From NCBI GenBank assembly GCA_022706865.1, contig JAKJBT010000021.1, positions 1 to 22,445 on the forward strand: a stretch of 22,445 bases of DNA, in the 5' to 3' direction. Source of the stretch: Bacillota bacterium (GTDB lineage: Bacteria > Bacillota_A > Clostridia > Lutisporales > Lutisporaceae). Both the position numbers and the translations under genes were made by a program. The notes under the pieces were generated by a model, which was not told where the DNA came from, did not search any database, and saw nothing but the letters and a program-made list of their open reading frames with translations. Shown here piece after piece: positions 1 to 9,038 of this stretch; within the stretch, counting starts at the first letter, position 1; every line of letters begins with the position of its first letter.

Positions 1-1
1 C

Positions 2-3000
2 TCCGGAGGGGAATCAAAAAGATTGGAGCGCCTGTTTTATGATGAGAAGGAGTATGAAGAGTTCAGATCCAGACATCAAAAAAGCTCTGTCAGACGACGT
101 GAATTATCATCCTTTGAAGGTGAATGCTTCTTAGGGATTGACGCAGGTTCTACCACCACAAAAATAGCTCTTATAGACGGTGAAGGAGCGATACTTTACA
201 CCTATTACGGCAGTAATGAGGGAAGCCCGTTAAAGTCAACCGTTAAAGCACTGAAAGAGCTGTATCGGCTTATGCCAGAGAAGGCCAGGATAGCTAATTC
301 AACTGTCACGGGCTATGGGGAAGGGCTGCTGAAGGCGGCATTAAGTGTAGACATAGGTGAAATTGAAACGATTGCACATTATAAAGCAGCGGAATTTTTC
401 TGCCCCGGAGTTGATTTCATATTGGATATAGGCGGCCAGGATATGAAATGTTTGAAAATAAAGGATGGAGTTATTGAGAGCATAATGCTGAATGAAGCTT
501 GCTCCTCAGGCTGTGGTTCATTCCTGGATACTTTTGCAAGCTCTTTGGGCATGAGTATTGAAGAATTTGCTAAGGAAGCACTGGCTGCAGAGAATCCGGT
601 AGATCTGGGCTCCAGGTGCACCGTATTCATGAATTCTAAAGTAAAGCAGGCACAAAAGGAAGGCGCGACAGTAGGGGATATTTCAGCAGGATTATCTTAT
701 TCGGTAATAAAGAATGCATTGTTTAAGGTAATAAAAGTTAGAAATCTGAACGAACTGGGAGAAAAAATAGTTGTCCAGGGGGGCACCTTTTATAATGATT
801 CGGTGTTAAGGAGCTTCGAGCTCCTGTCGGGCAGAGAGGCAATAAGACCTGACATAGCAGGAATAATGGGTGCTTTTGGATCTGCCCTGATTGCAAGAGA
901 AAGATATCAAGAAAGCGTACATACAAGCTTGCTGGGTGAGCATCAGCTCAATGAATTCAATCTTGAAACGGTAGTATCAAGATGCGGGTTATGCTCAAAC
1001 AACTGTTTGCTTACAATAAACAAGTTTGGGAATGGGCAGAGCTTTATATCAGGGAACAGATGTGAAAGAGGAACCGGCAAGGTAAAAGAGCAGAGCTCAC
1101 TGCCGAACCTGTATAAGTATAAATATGACAGACTATTCAGATACAAGCCCTTAGACAGCTCATTAGCAAGAAGGGGTACGGTTGGCATTCCAAGGGTTCT
1201 GAACATTTACGAAAACTATCCTTTCTGGTTTACTTTGTTTACAGAACTGGGCTTCAGAGTGGAATTATCAGACAGGTCTTCAAACAAGCTTTATGAAAAA
1301 GGAATTGAAACAATACCTTCAGAGTCGGTATGCTATCCGGGCAAATTGGTTCATGGGCATATCATGAATCTTGTTGAGAAGGGTATTAAGTTCATTTTTT
1401 ATCCGTCCATAACCCATGAGCGGAAAGAGCAAAAGAAAGCAGACAATCATTTTAATTGTCCTATTGTGGTTTCATACCCCGAAGTCATTAAAAACAATAT
1501 AGATGTGCTGAGGGAAAAGGGTATACTGCTTATGAAGCCCTTCCTGCCTCTCGACGATGAAGACAGGCTTGTTGACAGACTGCACAAAGAGTTTAAGATG
1601 TTCAAAATAAGTAAGTTGGAAATCAAGGAAAGTGTATATACTGCTTACATGGAGCAGCAAGCTTTTAAGAAGGATGTCCAAAAAGCCGGAGAAGAAGCCT
1701 TAAGTTTTATCAGGGCTAAAGGATTAAAGGGGATAGTGCTTGCCGGGAGGCCGTACCACATAGATCCTCAGATAAACCACGGCATACCGGAGATGATAAA
1801 TTCCCTTGGCATGGCTGTATTGACGGAAGACTCCGTAGCCCACCTTGGAAGGGTTGAAAGACCCCTTAGAGTAGTGGATCAATGGGCATACCACTCCAGG
1901 CTGTATGCTGCGGCAAGCTTTACTGCAAAGCAGGAGGACGTTGAACTGGTCCAGTTGAATTCCTTCGGCTGCGGATTGGATGCTGTTACAACAGACCAGG
2001 TGCAGGAAATACTTAATGAGAATTCCAAGATTTATACAACCTTGAAAATAGATGAGGGTAATAATCTTGGTGCAGCTAAGATAAGGCTTCGGTCACTTAA
2101 AGCTACAATTTTGGAGAGAGATAAGAACGGGTTTGAACTTAAGAAAGTTGACAACAGATATAAGAAAATTGAATTCACAGAGGATATGAGGAAGAAACAT
2201 ACTATATTAGTGCCTCAAATGTCTCCGATACACTTTCAGTTCCTGGAGAAGGCGTTCAGACTGTCGGGTTATAATATGGTTGTTTTGGCATCAATGGATA
2301 AAGGAGCTGTGGATGAAGGCTTGAAGTATGTGAATAATGATGCCTGCTATCCTGCCATTATTGTAATAGGACAGCTTATAGAAGCACTGAAGTCCGGCAA
2401 ATATGATTTGAATAGTACCTCGGTAATGATATCTCAAACAGGCGGAGGCTGCAGGGCTACCAATTATATAGGCTTCTTGAGAAAAGCCCTTAAAGATGCA
2501 GGTTTTGAGAAAGTTCCCATAATATCGTTGAATGCTGTAGGCATGGAGAAAAATTCAGGCTTTAAGTTCACAATGGAGCTCTTGAACAGAGCCATGATGG
2601 CACTTGTATACGGTGATTTGCTAATGAATGTATTGTACAGAGTCAGACCCTACGAAAGGATTAAAGGCTCCGCCAATATGCTGTATGAAAAGTGGGCTGA
2701 AATTTGTACGGAATCCCTGGAATATGCCAATAGAAAAGTATTCAAGCAGATTATCAGAGAAATAGTTAAAGAGTTTGACGAATTGGAAGTGATTAGCCAG
2801 ACTAAGCCAAAGGTGGGACTGGTTGGGGAAATACTTGTAAAGTTCCATCCTACGGCAAACAATAATGTTGTCAGTTTAGTTGAAGCCGAGGGAGCAGAAG
2901 CAGTAGTGCCCGGACTAACGGACTTCCTGCTGTATAGTGCCTATGGTTTGGAGTATAGATATAAATATTTATCAGGAAGTAAAAAATCCCAGCTCTTAGG

Positions 3001-3475
3001 ACGCACAGTCATTATGCTTATTGAGTTCTACAGGAAGGCATACAGGGAGGCTCTGTCTGCCAGCAAAAGATTTTATGCTCCCCAAACAATAGAAGAGATT
3101 GCAGAAGGGGCTTCATCAGTTGTGTCTTTAGGCCACCAGACCGGGGAAGGATGGCTTTTGACAGGAGAAATGGTTGAGCTTATTAATAACGGAGTCAAAA
3201 ATATAATATGCATGCAGCCCTTTGCATGCCTTCCGAATCATGTCACGGGGAAAGGAATGATGAAGGAGCTGAAACGGGTTTACCCCGGAACCAATATAGT
3301 AGCTATTGATTACGACCCGGGTGCAAGTGAAGTGAATCAGCTGAACAGGATAAAACTTATGATATCAACCGCATTTGAAAATATGGACGAGTTTGAGACT
3401 CATAAAGTAAAGACCTATGTCATGAAAGACTACAGGCGAGCGAGGGGAATTCTCAGCATGAGAACCAAGCTCTAG
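2..3475 (+). CDS. Large acyl-CoA dehydratase activase fusion protein (BadF/HgdC-type ATPase plus DUF2229/HgdB-like), 5' partial
   Basis: The reading frame is open to the left edge. The first possible start, TTG at 23, has no convincing ribosome site, and relatives are about 1,400 residues with two ATPase domains, so the N-terminal part probably lies outside the window. The visible part begins with the linker and a second ASKHA-type ATPase domain: the phosphate loop [10 protein letters not shown] (bases 134-163), GGQDMK (about 431-448), and cysteines in [10 protein letters not shown] and SRCTVF, positions used in HgdC-type activases to hold a bridging [4Fe-4S] cluster. A four-cysteine motif follows (RCGLCSNNC near 979-1005 plus GNRCERG near 1054), then a DUF2229/HgdB-like region. 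Known HgdC-type activases use ATP to inject an electron into a partner dehydratase or double-cubane protein. The substrate of these fused giants is unknown. It probably heads a same-strand unit with the next two genes. Confidence 0.9.
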   Translation, partial: SGGESKRLERLFYDEKEYEEFRSRHQKSSVRRRELSSFEGECFLGIDAGSTTTKIALIDGEGAILYTYYGSNEGSPLKSTVKALKELYRLMPEKARIANSTVTGYGEGLLKAALSVDIGEIETIAHYKAAEFFCPGVDFILDIGGQDMKCLKIKDGVIESIMLNEACSSGCGSFLDTFASSLGMSIEEFAKEALAAENPVDLGSRCTVFMNSKVKQAQKEGATVGDISAGLSYSVIKNALFKVIKVRNLNELGEKIVVQGGTFYNDSVLRSFELLSGREAIRPDIAGIMGAFGSALIARERYQESVHTSLLGEHQLNEFNLETVVSRCGLCSNNCLLTINKFGNGQSFISGNRCERGTGKVKEQSSLPNLYKYKYDRLFRYKPLDSSLARRGTVGIPRVLNIYENYPFWFTLFTELGFRVELSDRSSNKLYEKGIETIPSESVCYPGKLVHGHIMNLVEKGIKFIFYPSITHERKEQKKADNHFNCPIVVSYPEVIKNNIDVLREKGILLMKPFLPLDDEDRLVDRLHKEFKMFKISKLEIKESVYTAYMEQQAFKKDVQKAGEEALSFIRAKGLKGIVLAGRPYHIDPQINHGIPEMINSLGMAVLTEDSVAHLGRVERPLRVVDQWAYHSRLYAAASFTAKQEDVELVQLNSFGCGLDAVTTDQVQEILNENSKIYTTLKIDEGNNLGAAKIRLRSLKATILERDKNGFELKKVDNRYKKIEFTEDMRKKHTILVPQMSPIHFQFLEKAFRLSGYNMVVLASMDKGAVDEGLKYVNNDACYPAIIVIGQLIEALKSGKYDLNSTSVMISQTGGGCRATNYIGFLRKALKDAGFEKVPIISLNAVGMEKNSGFKFTMELLNRAMMALVYGDLLMNVLYRVRPYERIKGSANMLYEKWAEICTESLEYANRKVFKQIIREIVKEFDELEVISQTKPKVGLVGEILVKFHPTANNNVVSLVEAEGAEAVVPGLTDFLLYSAYGLEYRYKYLSGSKKSQLLGRTVIMLIEFYRKAYREALSASKRFYAPQTIEEIAEGASSVVSLGHQTGEGWLLTGEMVELINNGVKNIICMQPFACLPNHVTGKGMMKELKRVYPGTNIVAIDYDPGASEVNQLNRIKLMISTAFENMDEFETHKVKTYVMKDYRRARGILSMRTKL

Positions 3476-3505
3476 GTCACGATATTCATGGAGTGAGGTG
3501 CAGAA

Positions 3506-3991
3506 TTGGAAAAGGTGAAGACAAATGCAATGCGGATTCTTGAAAAGGCAGGAATCAAGTATAATACATATGCTTATGATAACAGTGACGGCTTGATAGA
3601 TGGGATTTCGGTTGCCTGCAAAATCGGCTGCCCTGTTGAAAAAGTATACAAAACCCTTGTTGTCCAAGGGGCAAGCAGGGAATTCTACGTTTTCATAATC
3701 CCAGTTGCCGCTGAGCTTGATTTGAAAGCAGCGGCAAGGTCTGTAGGTGAGAAAGCCGTTGAGATGATAAAAGTCGCGGACATCAATAAAGTTACCGGAT
3801 ATATCCGCGGGGGGTGCTCTCCCATAGGTATGAAAAAGGAGTACAAGACAGTGCTTGACAGCTCCTGTAAAGCCATGGATACAATAATCGTAAGCGCAGG
3901 AAAGATAGGGCATCAGATTGAATTAGCCCCGGATGATTTAATTAAGCTGACCGGCTGCAGGACAGAGGCTGTTTGTGTACATAGAAATTAG
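3506..3991 (+). CDS. ybaK: Cys-tRNA(Pro) deacylase, YbaK/EbsC family
   Basis: The 161-residue product is a typical full-length YbaK. The family trans-edits tRNA(Pro) mischarged with cysteine in the cytoplasm. Visible hallmarks are the N-terminal helix (TNAMRILEKAGI), the lysine of VYKTLVVQG (K49, matching the catalytic lysine of the family) and the glycine loop GGCSPIGMKK (residues 102-111) that closes the substrate pocket. The start is TTG at 3506, preceded by a GGAGTGAGGTG ribosome site at 3490-3500; no ATG fits better. It begins 30 bases after the activase gene, so co-transcription is likely, although no functional link is obvious. A second, more distant family member lies at 14879-15340. 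Identification is firm; substrate preference is inferred from the family. Confidence 0.92.
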   Translation: MEKVKTNAMRILEKAGIKYNTYAYDNSDGLIDGISVACKIGCPVEKVYKTLVVQGASREFYVFIIPVAAELDLKAAARSVGEKAVEMIKVADINKVTGYIRGGCSPIGMKKEYKTVLDSSCKAMDTIIVSAGKIGHQIELAPDDLIKLTGCRTEAVCVHRN

Positions 3992-4050
3992 CAGCTGAAA
4001 TCAAATGGCAGGTTAATACTAAAATATAGGATTAAAAGGAGAGGTTTATT

Positions 4051-5259
4051 GTGCCCAATTTTGCACAGCGTATGACTGCAATGGAAAAATCCGCAAATAT
4101 TATCCGAAATCTTTTTGGTTCTATGAATGATCCCGGCATCATTTCCTTTGGGGGCGGTGCTCCGGCAAAAGAGGCGCTTCCCATAGATATTGTCCGTGAA
4201 ATAACTAATGAAGTGATAAGAGCTGACAAAAGAGGTGTGGAGGCTCTTCAGTACGGTCCCGTCATGGGTGCGGCGGATCTCCGGGAGGTTGTTGTTAATT
4301 ATTTACTGGCACCAAAGGGGGTTGCAGCAAGTGTTGACAATGTGCTGATTACCAGCGGCGGACTGGAAACCATGAACCTGTTGTGCCAGCTTTTTATTGA
4401 TTCAGGTGATGTGATTCTGGTTGAATCACCTTCCTTTGTGCATTGTGTTGAAATATTCGAGATGTTCCAGGCAAATTGCATTGCTGTGGATATGGATGAT
4501 AACGGTATGGTTCCTGAAGACCTGGAAGCAAAAATATTAAAGCATAAGCCCAAGATGGTGTATGTTATTCCATCATTCCAAAACCCAACCGGCAGGACCC
4601 TGTCCTTGGACAGAAGGCAGAAAATCGCTGAAATGGGGAGCCGTTATGATGTGATTATTCTGGAAGATGATCCCTATCGAGACATTCGCTACAGCGGAAG
4701 CGATTTACTGCCGATAAAGGCCTTTGACCAGACCGGTCACACTGTATTGGCAAACAGCTTTTCCAAGATCTTCTCGCCGGGCAGCAGGCTGGGCTATGTT
4801 CTTGCAAATGATGAAATAATATCAAGATTGTTTGATGCCAAAACAGCAACCAATTCCCATACATCCATGCTGCCTCAGGTAATATGCGCCGAATTCTTCA
4901 AACGAGGATATTATCCGGCCCATCACAGGATGATATGTGATTTGTACCGTGAAAGAAGAGACATCATGATTGAATGCATCGACAAGTACTTTCCGGAAGG
5001 GACCAGGAGGACTTACCCGGACGGAGGACTGTTCACATGGGCGGAGCTGCCGGAAGGCATCAATACCACTGAGCTATTGGTTGAAGCCGTTACTAACCCT
5101 GATGTCAAGGTTGCCTACGTGGCAGGGGAAGGCTTTTTTACCGAAGGTAATGGTGCAGGCAGCAACTGTATGAGAATCAGTTTCGGCAATGCTGCTCCGG
5201 AAAGAATCAGAACAGGCATTGAAAGGCTAGGCAGGCTGATCTGCTCCAAACTGAAATAG
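4051..5259 (+). CDS. PLP-dependent class I/II aminotransferase (LysN/2-aminoadipate aminotransferase-like)
   Basis: The 402-residue protein is a complete fold-type I aminotransferase. It shows the substrate-side motif FGGGAPAKEALP near the N terminus, QNPTGRT (cofactor-contacting Asn), the EDDPYRDIRY region with the Asp/Tyr pair, and the Schiff-base lysine K239 in NSFSKIFSPGSRLGY. The FSK-(x)4-G-RLGY pattern and the domain arrangement match the LysN and MocR-like aminotransferase group, which moves amino groups from 2-aminoadipate, aromatic or branched amino acids to 2-oxoglutarate; the substrate cannot be fixed from sequence. The start is GTG at 4051 with AAAAGGAGAGG at 4035-4045 as ribosome site. 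It lies 59 bases after ybaK with no terminator between them, so it is probably the last gene of the activase unit. Confidence 0.92.
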   Translation: MPNFAQRMTAMEKSANIIRNLFGSMNDPGIISFGGGAPAKEALPIDIVREITNEVIRADKRGVEALQYGPVMGAADLREVVVNYLLAPKGVAASVDNVLITSGGLETMNLLCQLFIDSGDVILVESPSFVHCVEIFEMFQANCIAVDMDDNGMVPEDLEAKILKHKPKMVYVIPSFQNPTGRTLSLDRRQKIAEMGSRYDVIILEDDPYRDIRYSGSDLLPIKAFDQTGHTVLANSFSKIFSPGSRLGYVLANDEIISRLFDAKTATNSHTSMLPQVICAEFFKRGYYPAHHRMICDLYRERRDIMIECIDKYFPEGTRRTYPDGGLFTWAELPEGINTTELLVEAVTNPDVKVAYVAGEGFFTEGNGAGSNCMRISFGNAAPERIRTGIERLGRLICSKLK

Positions 5260-5268
5260 CTGCAGAAA

Positions 5269-5297
5269 GTCGGACTGCTGCACATAAGAATTATAAT
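5269..5297 (+). promoter_or_regulatory. Candidate promoter for the structured RNA
   Basis: A perfect -10 hexamer TATAAT lies at 5292-5297. The hexamer 17 bases upstream (GTCGGA, 5269-5274) is a poor -35. Transcription would start near 5304, about 12 bases before the first closing helix of the predicted RNA at 5316. The fit of the -10 to the RNA's 5' edge is the main support. Confidence 0.4.
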
Positions 5298-5303
5298 GCG
5301 ACA

Positions 5304-5577
5304 TATATGGAGTTTGCATAGCCCTCCGCAAGAGACAGTATAGTATATCGACGCACACGGATTATGATTTTGACAGGCCTATACTGATATGCCTTTGGAA
5401 AAGTTCTGGCGGTGTCAAAAGGCCCTCCATGGCCCGAGACACCTAAGCCGGCCTCCATGCCGGCTGCACGAACTTTTTACCAAAGCTAATATCGTGCGAG
5501 TCGGGATATAAGGCTAGTGCTCTGCAGGGTGACTGCAAACTTAAGATACGACGCATTATTCTTCTACAGAGCAGTAT
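5304..5577 (+). ncRNA. Probable structured non-coding RNA with pseudoknot (raiA-like candidate)
   Basis: This 319-base gene-free gap is full of mutually compatible long complementarities. Closing helix: GCATAGCC 5316-5323 with GGCTA(G)TGC 5512-5520. Second: TATATC-GAC-GCAC 5344-5356 with 5494-5510, 13 pairs with two 2-nt bulges. Third: CTTTGGAAAAGTTC 5393-5406 with GAACTTTT-TA-CCAAAG 5470-5485, 14 pairs. Inside it are GGTGTC/GACACC (5411-5416/5438-5443) capped by GGCC-CTCCAT-GGCC, and AGCCGGC-CTCCAT-GCCGGCT (5446-5465). CAGTATAG 5336-5343 pairs with CTATACTG 5379-5386 across the second helix, a pseudoknot. A 3' hairpin TGCAG-GGTGA-CTGCA (5523-5537) follows. The core of about 205 nt, the pseudoknot and the Clostridia setting fit the raiA RNA family, but I cannot confirm that. 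Strand is inferred from the -10 box; the helices are nearly all Watson-Crick and do not decide it. The 3' end is uncertain. Confidence 0.7.
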
Positions 5578-5578
5578 C

Positions 5579-6535
5579 CTACCACAGATCTGTGCTCAGA
5601 TATTTTGTGCCGGAGTCCGGTATCAATATCACAATGTTTTTACCCTTAAAATCTCCATTAAGCAGCTTTAATGCTGCTGCCAGATTCGCCCCGGCTGAGA
5701 AGCCGGCAAAAATGCATTCCTCACATGCCAGCCTTCTGGCTGCCTGAATTGCTTCTTCATCTGATACGGTTATGAAACCGTCGACAAGCGACAGCTTATC
5801 CTCGGTCATCAGGGGCAGCTCCATATTATAGCCTCCCCCTTGTATCTTATGCTTTCCGCTTCCGATATCCTGAGGATTACTGTAGCGCCTTGCATTTTCA
5901 GGTTCAACTCCAAAGCACTTTATATCGGGGAAGTGCTTTTTTAATGCTGTGGTAACACCGATAAAGCTGCCTCCGGTACCCATGAAATCAACGAAAGCAT
6001 CAATTCTTTCATCTATCTGCTGAATTATCTCATTGGCAACCCCGATTTCCCCCGCACGAGAAGTGCTGGGATTACAGAACTGGTCTACTCTGAAAGCATT
6101 CAGCTCTTTTGTAAGCCTTTGTGCTTCGATTTCCACCAATTCCAGGTCCTTTCCGGATACCTGCCCCGGGATTGAATCCGGCATCTGATCCACAAGGACA
6201 ACTTCAGCACCGAAGGCTTTCATCATTTTAGCCCTTTCAATAGAGTTACCCTTTGAAATTACGGCTATGAATTTATAGCCTTTCAGCTTGCAGACGATAG
6301 CCAATCCGGTGCCCATATTTCCGCTGGTCAGCTCAACAACAGGCTGGCCCGGTTTCAGCCTTCCGCTTTTCTCGGCATCCTCAATCACCTGCAATGCAAC
6401 CCTGTCTTTTTTGCTTAAACCGGGAGCCCGGAACTCCAGTTTTGCAAAAATTCTTCCCTCAATATTTCCTGTTATGTTGTCAAGGGCTACAACCGGCGTA
6501 TTGCCAATCAGGTCTAATGCATTCCTGAGTACCAT
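5579..6535 (-). CDS. Cysteine synthase-family PLP enzyme (fold type II)
   Basis: The 318-residue protein is a full-length member of the cysteine synthase/cystathionine beta-synthase family. It shows LIGNTPVV at residues 9-16, the Schiff-base lysine K43 in SKKDR, the substrate-binding loop TSGNMGTG (70-77), a GTGGSF phosphate loop and the C-terminal PDSGTKYLS that contacts the pyridine nitrogen. It is divergent: the canonical NPGGSVKDR is RAPGLSKKDR and TSGNTG is TSGNMG, so a substrate other than O-acetylserine, or another beta-replacement reaction, is possible. The ATG at 6535 is preceded on its strand by AGAGGTGT. It faces the aminotransferase tail-to-tail, with the structured RNA region between them. 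Confidence 0.9.
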   Translation of the reverse strand: MVLRNALDLIGNTPVVALDNITGNIEGRIFAKLEFRAPGLSKKDRVALQVIEDAEKSGRLKPGQPVVELTSGNMGTGLAIVCKLKGYKFIAVISKGNSIERAKMMKAFGAEVVLVDQMPDSIPGQVSGKDLELVEIEAQRLTKELNAFRVDQFCNPSTSRAGEIGVANEIIQQIDERIDAFVDFMGTGGSFIGVTTALKKHFPDIKCFGVEPENARRYSNPQDIGSGKHKIQGGGYNMELPLMTEDKLSLVDGFITVSDEEAIQAARRLACEECIFAGFSAGANLAAALKLLNGDFKGKNIVILIPDSGTKYLSTDLW

Positions 6536-6650
6536 ATAGGAACACCTCTTTCATTGATTATTTTGTCGTATGCGGTATTATAAAAGCAATATAGTGTATT
6601 ATGCTGCATATTATAGCATTGGACAATACTATTCACAAGAGGAGGGATTT

Positions 6651-6698
6651 ATGTGCGGTATCATAATTAATAAAGGCTCACTATTCAGGTTAATATAA
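6651..6698 (+). CDS. Possible 15-residue leader peptide or remnant (MCGI...)
   Basis: An ATG at 6651 sits 5 bases after a very good ribosome site (AGAGGAGGG, 6638-6646) and opens a 15-codon frame, MCGIIINKGSLFRLI, ending in TAA at 6696-6698. The start MCGI is the classic N terminus of class II glutamine amidotransferases, where Cys2 is the nucleophile, so this may be the stump of a lost gene. It may equally be a small leader peptide for the oxidoreductase at 6731. Only the strong ribosome site supports it; no codon statistics are possible at this length. Confidence 0.3.
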   Translation: MCGIIINKGSLFRLI

Positions 6699-6730
6699 TA
6701 TTGCAGTAAATATTCGGGGAGCAGAGGCAT

Positions 6731-7822
6731 ATGAAAGTTGCAATAATGGGGGCAGGCCTTTCGGGCCTATCATGTGCAAAATATCTGGAGGATCATAATA
6801 TTGAGCCTGTGATTTTTGAAAAGCGTGAGAGGGTCGGTGAGCGCTTCCCAAACATGGAAGCGGTTATTCAGCTGGTACACAGGCCTTTGAAAGATCCGCT
6901 CATCTACATAAATAAGAAGTATAATATAAATTTGGTGCCGGCAGGTATAGTGCATACATTAGAAATACATTCACCCAACCATAAAGCAGTTTTCACAGGT
7001 TATAACCTGGGATATACATCGATACGGGGCCATGACGACCGCTCATGGGAACGCCAGCTGGCCAGGCAGGTCAGGGCAAAAATACATTTTAACTCTACAG
7101 TTACCTGGCAGGAGCTTGAAAAGGATTTTGACCGTATAATTATTGCTACGGGAGATCCTACCATATCAAGAGAACTCAGGATATGGAAGACAGACACGGA
7201 AGCATTTTTGAAAGGCTGTATCGTCAAGGGCAAGTTTGATACGGGTGTATCAAAAATATGGCTTAACACCAGATTGAGCAAAAATTGCATGGTGTATTTC
7301 GCACCCTTTGATGAAAATGAAGCCAGCTATTGCACTGTGGCTATACCTTCTTCACCGGAGGAGCTGGACGTCCTTTGGTCAAGGACAGTAGAGGAATTGG
7401 GCTTTGAACCTGTACCTCAAACTGAATTCAAGCTTGAAGAATATAAATTAGGAAGGGTATCCACCAGACAAATAGGAAAGATGATGCTTGCCGGTGCAGC
7501 GGGAGGGTTTGTTCTGCCCTTTATGGGATTTGGACAGATCCCGTCGATATTAAGCGGTGTACATGCCGCCGAGTCAATAATTAAAGGTAAGGACTATAAT
7601 AAGCTGACCTCATGGTTTGACAAGCAATATACTAATGATCTGAAACTGAGAAAATATGTAGACAACCTGGACAACGAAGGATTGGACAGGTTGGTTTCAT
7701 TTTTTAACCTGCCTTTGATGAGCAGCCTGGCAGCTAATACCAGTTTACCCGTTTTAAGCATAGCGGCAAAAGCGGTTTTATCCCGTAATATGATAAAAAG
7801 CCGCTTGCCGCGTAAGAATTAA
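6731..7822 (+). CDS. FAD-dependent oxidoreductase (geranylgeranyl-reductase-like)
   Basis: The 363-residue protein begins with a Rossmann dinucleotide fold, GAGLSG at residues 7-12 and the ribose-binding acidic residue E30, as in FAD-dependent monooxygenase and geranylgeranyl reductase families. The second FAD contact, normally GDAAG-(x)3-P-(x)2-G, is present as AGAAGGFVLPFMGFGQIPSILSG, so the usual aspartate is absent. The C-terminal 80 residues are helical and lysine-rich. The ATG at 6731 follows GGGGAG at 6717-6722. It converges with the MFS gene, with only 4 bases between the stop codons and no visible terminator. The substrate is unknown; lipid or isoprenoid reduction is a family-based guess. 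Confidence 0.82.
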   Translation: MKVAIMGAGLSGLSCAKYLEDHNIEPVIFEKRERVGERFPNMEAVIQLVHRPLKDPLIYINKKYNINLVPAGIVHTLEIHSPNHKAVFTGYNLGYTSIRGHDDRSWERQLARQVRAKIHFNSTVTWQELEKDFDRIIIATGDPTISRELRIWKTDTEAFLKGCIVKGKFDTGVSKIWLNTRLSKNCMVYFAPFDENEASYCTVAIPSSPEELDVLWSRTVEELGFEPVPQTEFKLEEYKLGRVSTRQIGKMMLAGAAGGFVLPFMGFGQIPSILSGVHAAESIIKGKDYNKLTSWFDKQYTNDLKLRKYVDNLDNEGLDRLVSFFNLPLMSSLAANTSLPVLSIAAKAVLSRNMIKSRLPRKN

Positions 7823-7826
7823 TATG

Positions 7827-9038
7827 CTATACACTTTCAACAGCCTTATCATTCTGAACTGCCTTAAGTGATATTCTTGCATTCCTGCCCAAATACAGTA
7901 TAATAAACAGACTTATCAAGGCCAGCAGCCCTGCCCCCGAAAGCACTGCTGCGGATCCGAACCGATTGGACAGATATCCTCCTGCAAGCATGGATATGAT
8001 GGCAGCAGGAGTCAGGACTGCCGTTACTGTACCGTATGCACTGCTGCGGATCTCAAATTGTGTGATTCGATCTCTTACTGAATGCATACCCACCAGTGTC
8101 ATGTAAAAAACCATATAGCTGGCAAAGATGATGACTAATGCCCAATAATAATTCCTGCAAAGCCCAAGGGCTGCAAAGGATGCATAATGCAAGCCCAGGC
8201 CGGCGGCAATGAGGCGCATTGAATCAACCCGCTTTGCAGCATAGGGGCCCAGCAAGCTTCCGGCAATGCTTCCTATACCCATAACAGTGATAAAAACCCC
8301 ATACTGCTCACTGGTACCTGCAAGATAGGATTTTATATATATAACAAACAGTGAAAGCTGCATACCTAAAAAAAGCCGCCAGAAAAAAGCGATGGATGCC
8401 AGCAGTCCGAAAACGCGGTTTTCGAACATGAATCTGAATCCCCTTTTAGCGTTATCAAAAAAGCTTGCCCTGGATTCGGCTGTTTTGCCTGTAACACTGA
8501 TACAGGCAGAAAATACGGCTACCAGTAAGTATACTATGCATGTGAAGTATATCAACGGTTTTGTATGATATAACGAAACGATGAATCCCCCCAGAAGCGG
8601 ACCCAGAAGTTTGGCTGCATTAAGAAGGGAAAGAACCATTGCATTACCGGAGGTATATTTCTCCTGGGAAACAATTTCTGCCATTAAGGCACCCCTGACA
8701 TTGACAATAAAGGTGAGAAAGATGGAAGCAATGAACCAGACGGTATAAATCAACCTTATATCCGCAGTGTACGACATCAATAACAACAGAATGCTTATCA
8801 TAACGGCAGAAAACATAAGACATTTTCTTTTTCCCAGTTTATCAGCCAGGCCGCCCATCAAGGATGAAAACAGCCTGGGAATAAAGGTCAATGCAGTAAA
8901 TATCCCGACATTCAGCGCATTTTTGCTCAGATCATAGATGTGCAAAGTCATTATGAAAAATATAAATTCATACCCGAATGCTGAAAACAGCAAGGCCGAA
9001 AAAAACATAACAAGATTGATATGCTTATAAGCTTTCAT
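7827..9038 (-). CDS. MFS transporter (drug-efflux type)
   Basis: The 403-residue protein has about twelve hydrophobic membrane segments and the MFS motif A between segments 2 and 3 (GGLADKLGKRK). Overall length and the central hydrophilic loop near residue 190-200 match 12-segment efflux permeases of the inner membrane. Its ATG at 9038 lies inside the 3' end of the 42-codon ORF at 9025-9153 (14-base overlap), with GGAGGAG inside that ORF as ribosome site, which argues for translational coupling. The divergently oriented MocR-type regulator at 9267 is the obvious candidate controller. The transported compound cannot be predicted; drug or amino-acid-derived metabolites are plausible. Confidence 0.9.
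   Translation of the reverse strand: MKAYKHINLVMFFSALLFSAFGYEFIFFIMTLHIYDLSKNALNVGIFTALTFIPRLFSSLMGGLADKLGKRKCLMFSAVMISILLLLMSYTADIRLIYTVWFIASIFLTFIVNVRGALMAEIVSQEKYTSGNAMVLSLLNAAKLLGPLLGGFIVSLYHTKPLIYFTCIVYLLVAVFSACISVTGKTAESRASFFDNAKRGFRFMFENRVFGLLASIAFFWRLFLGMQLSLFVIYIKSYLAGTSEQYGVFITVMGIGSIAGSLLGPYAAKRVDSMRLIAAGLGLHYASFAALGLCRNYYWALVIIFASYMVFYMTLVGMHSVRDRITQFEIRSSAYGTVTAVLTPAAIISMLAGGYLSNRFGSAAVLSGAGLLALISLFIILYLGRNARISLKAVQNDKAVESV

Noticed and set aside
23..25. TTG at 23 as true start of the activase gene
   Set aside because: The frame is open upstream to base 2, no suitable ribosome site is present at the right distance, and the sequence begins inside the linker that follows the first ATPase domain in the family.
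3365..3913. 182-codon minus-strand ORF over the activase end and ybaK
   Set aside because: It is antisense to two genes with strong family matches, and its composition is not protein-like.
5260..5578. T-box or c-di-GMP riboswitch
   Set aside because: The AGGGUGGNACCGCG box of T-boxes and the GEMM core are absent, and no downstream gene is controlled in sense orientation.
5517..5747. 76-codon plus-strand ORF over the 3' end of the cysK-like gene
   Set aside because: It is antisense to a clear enzyme gene and has no ribosome site.
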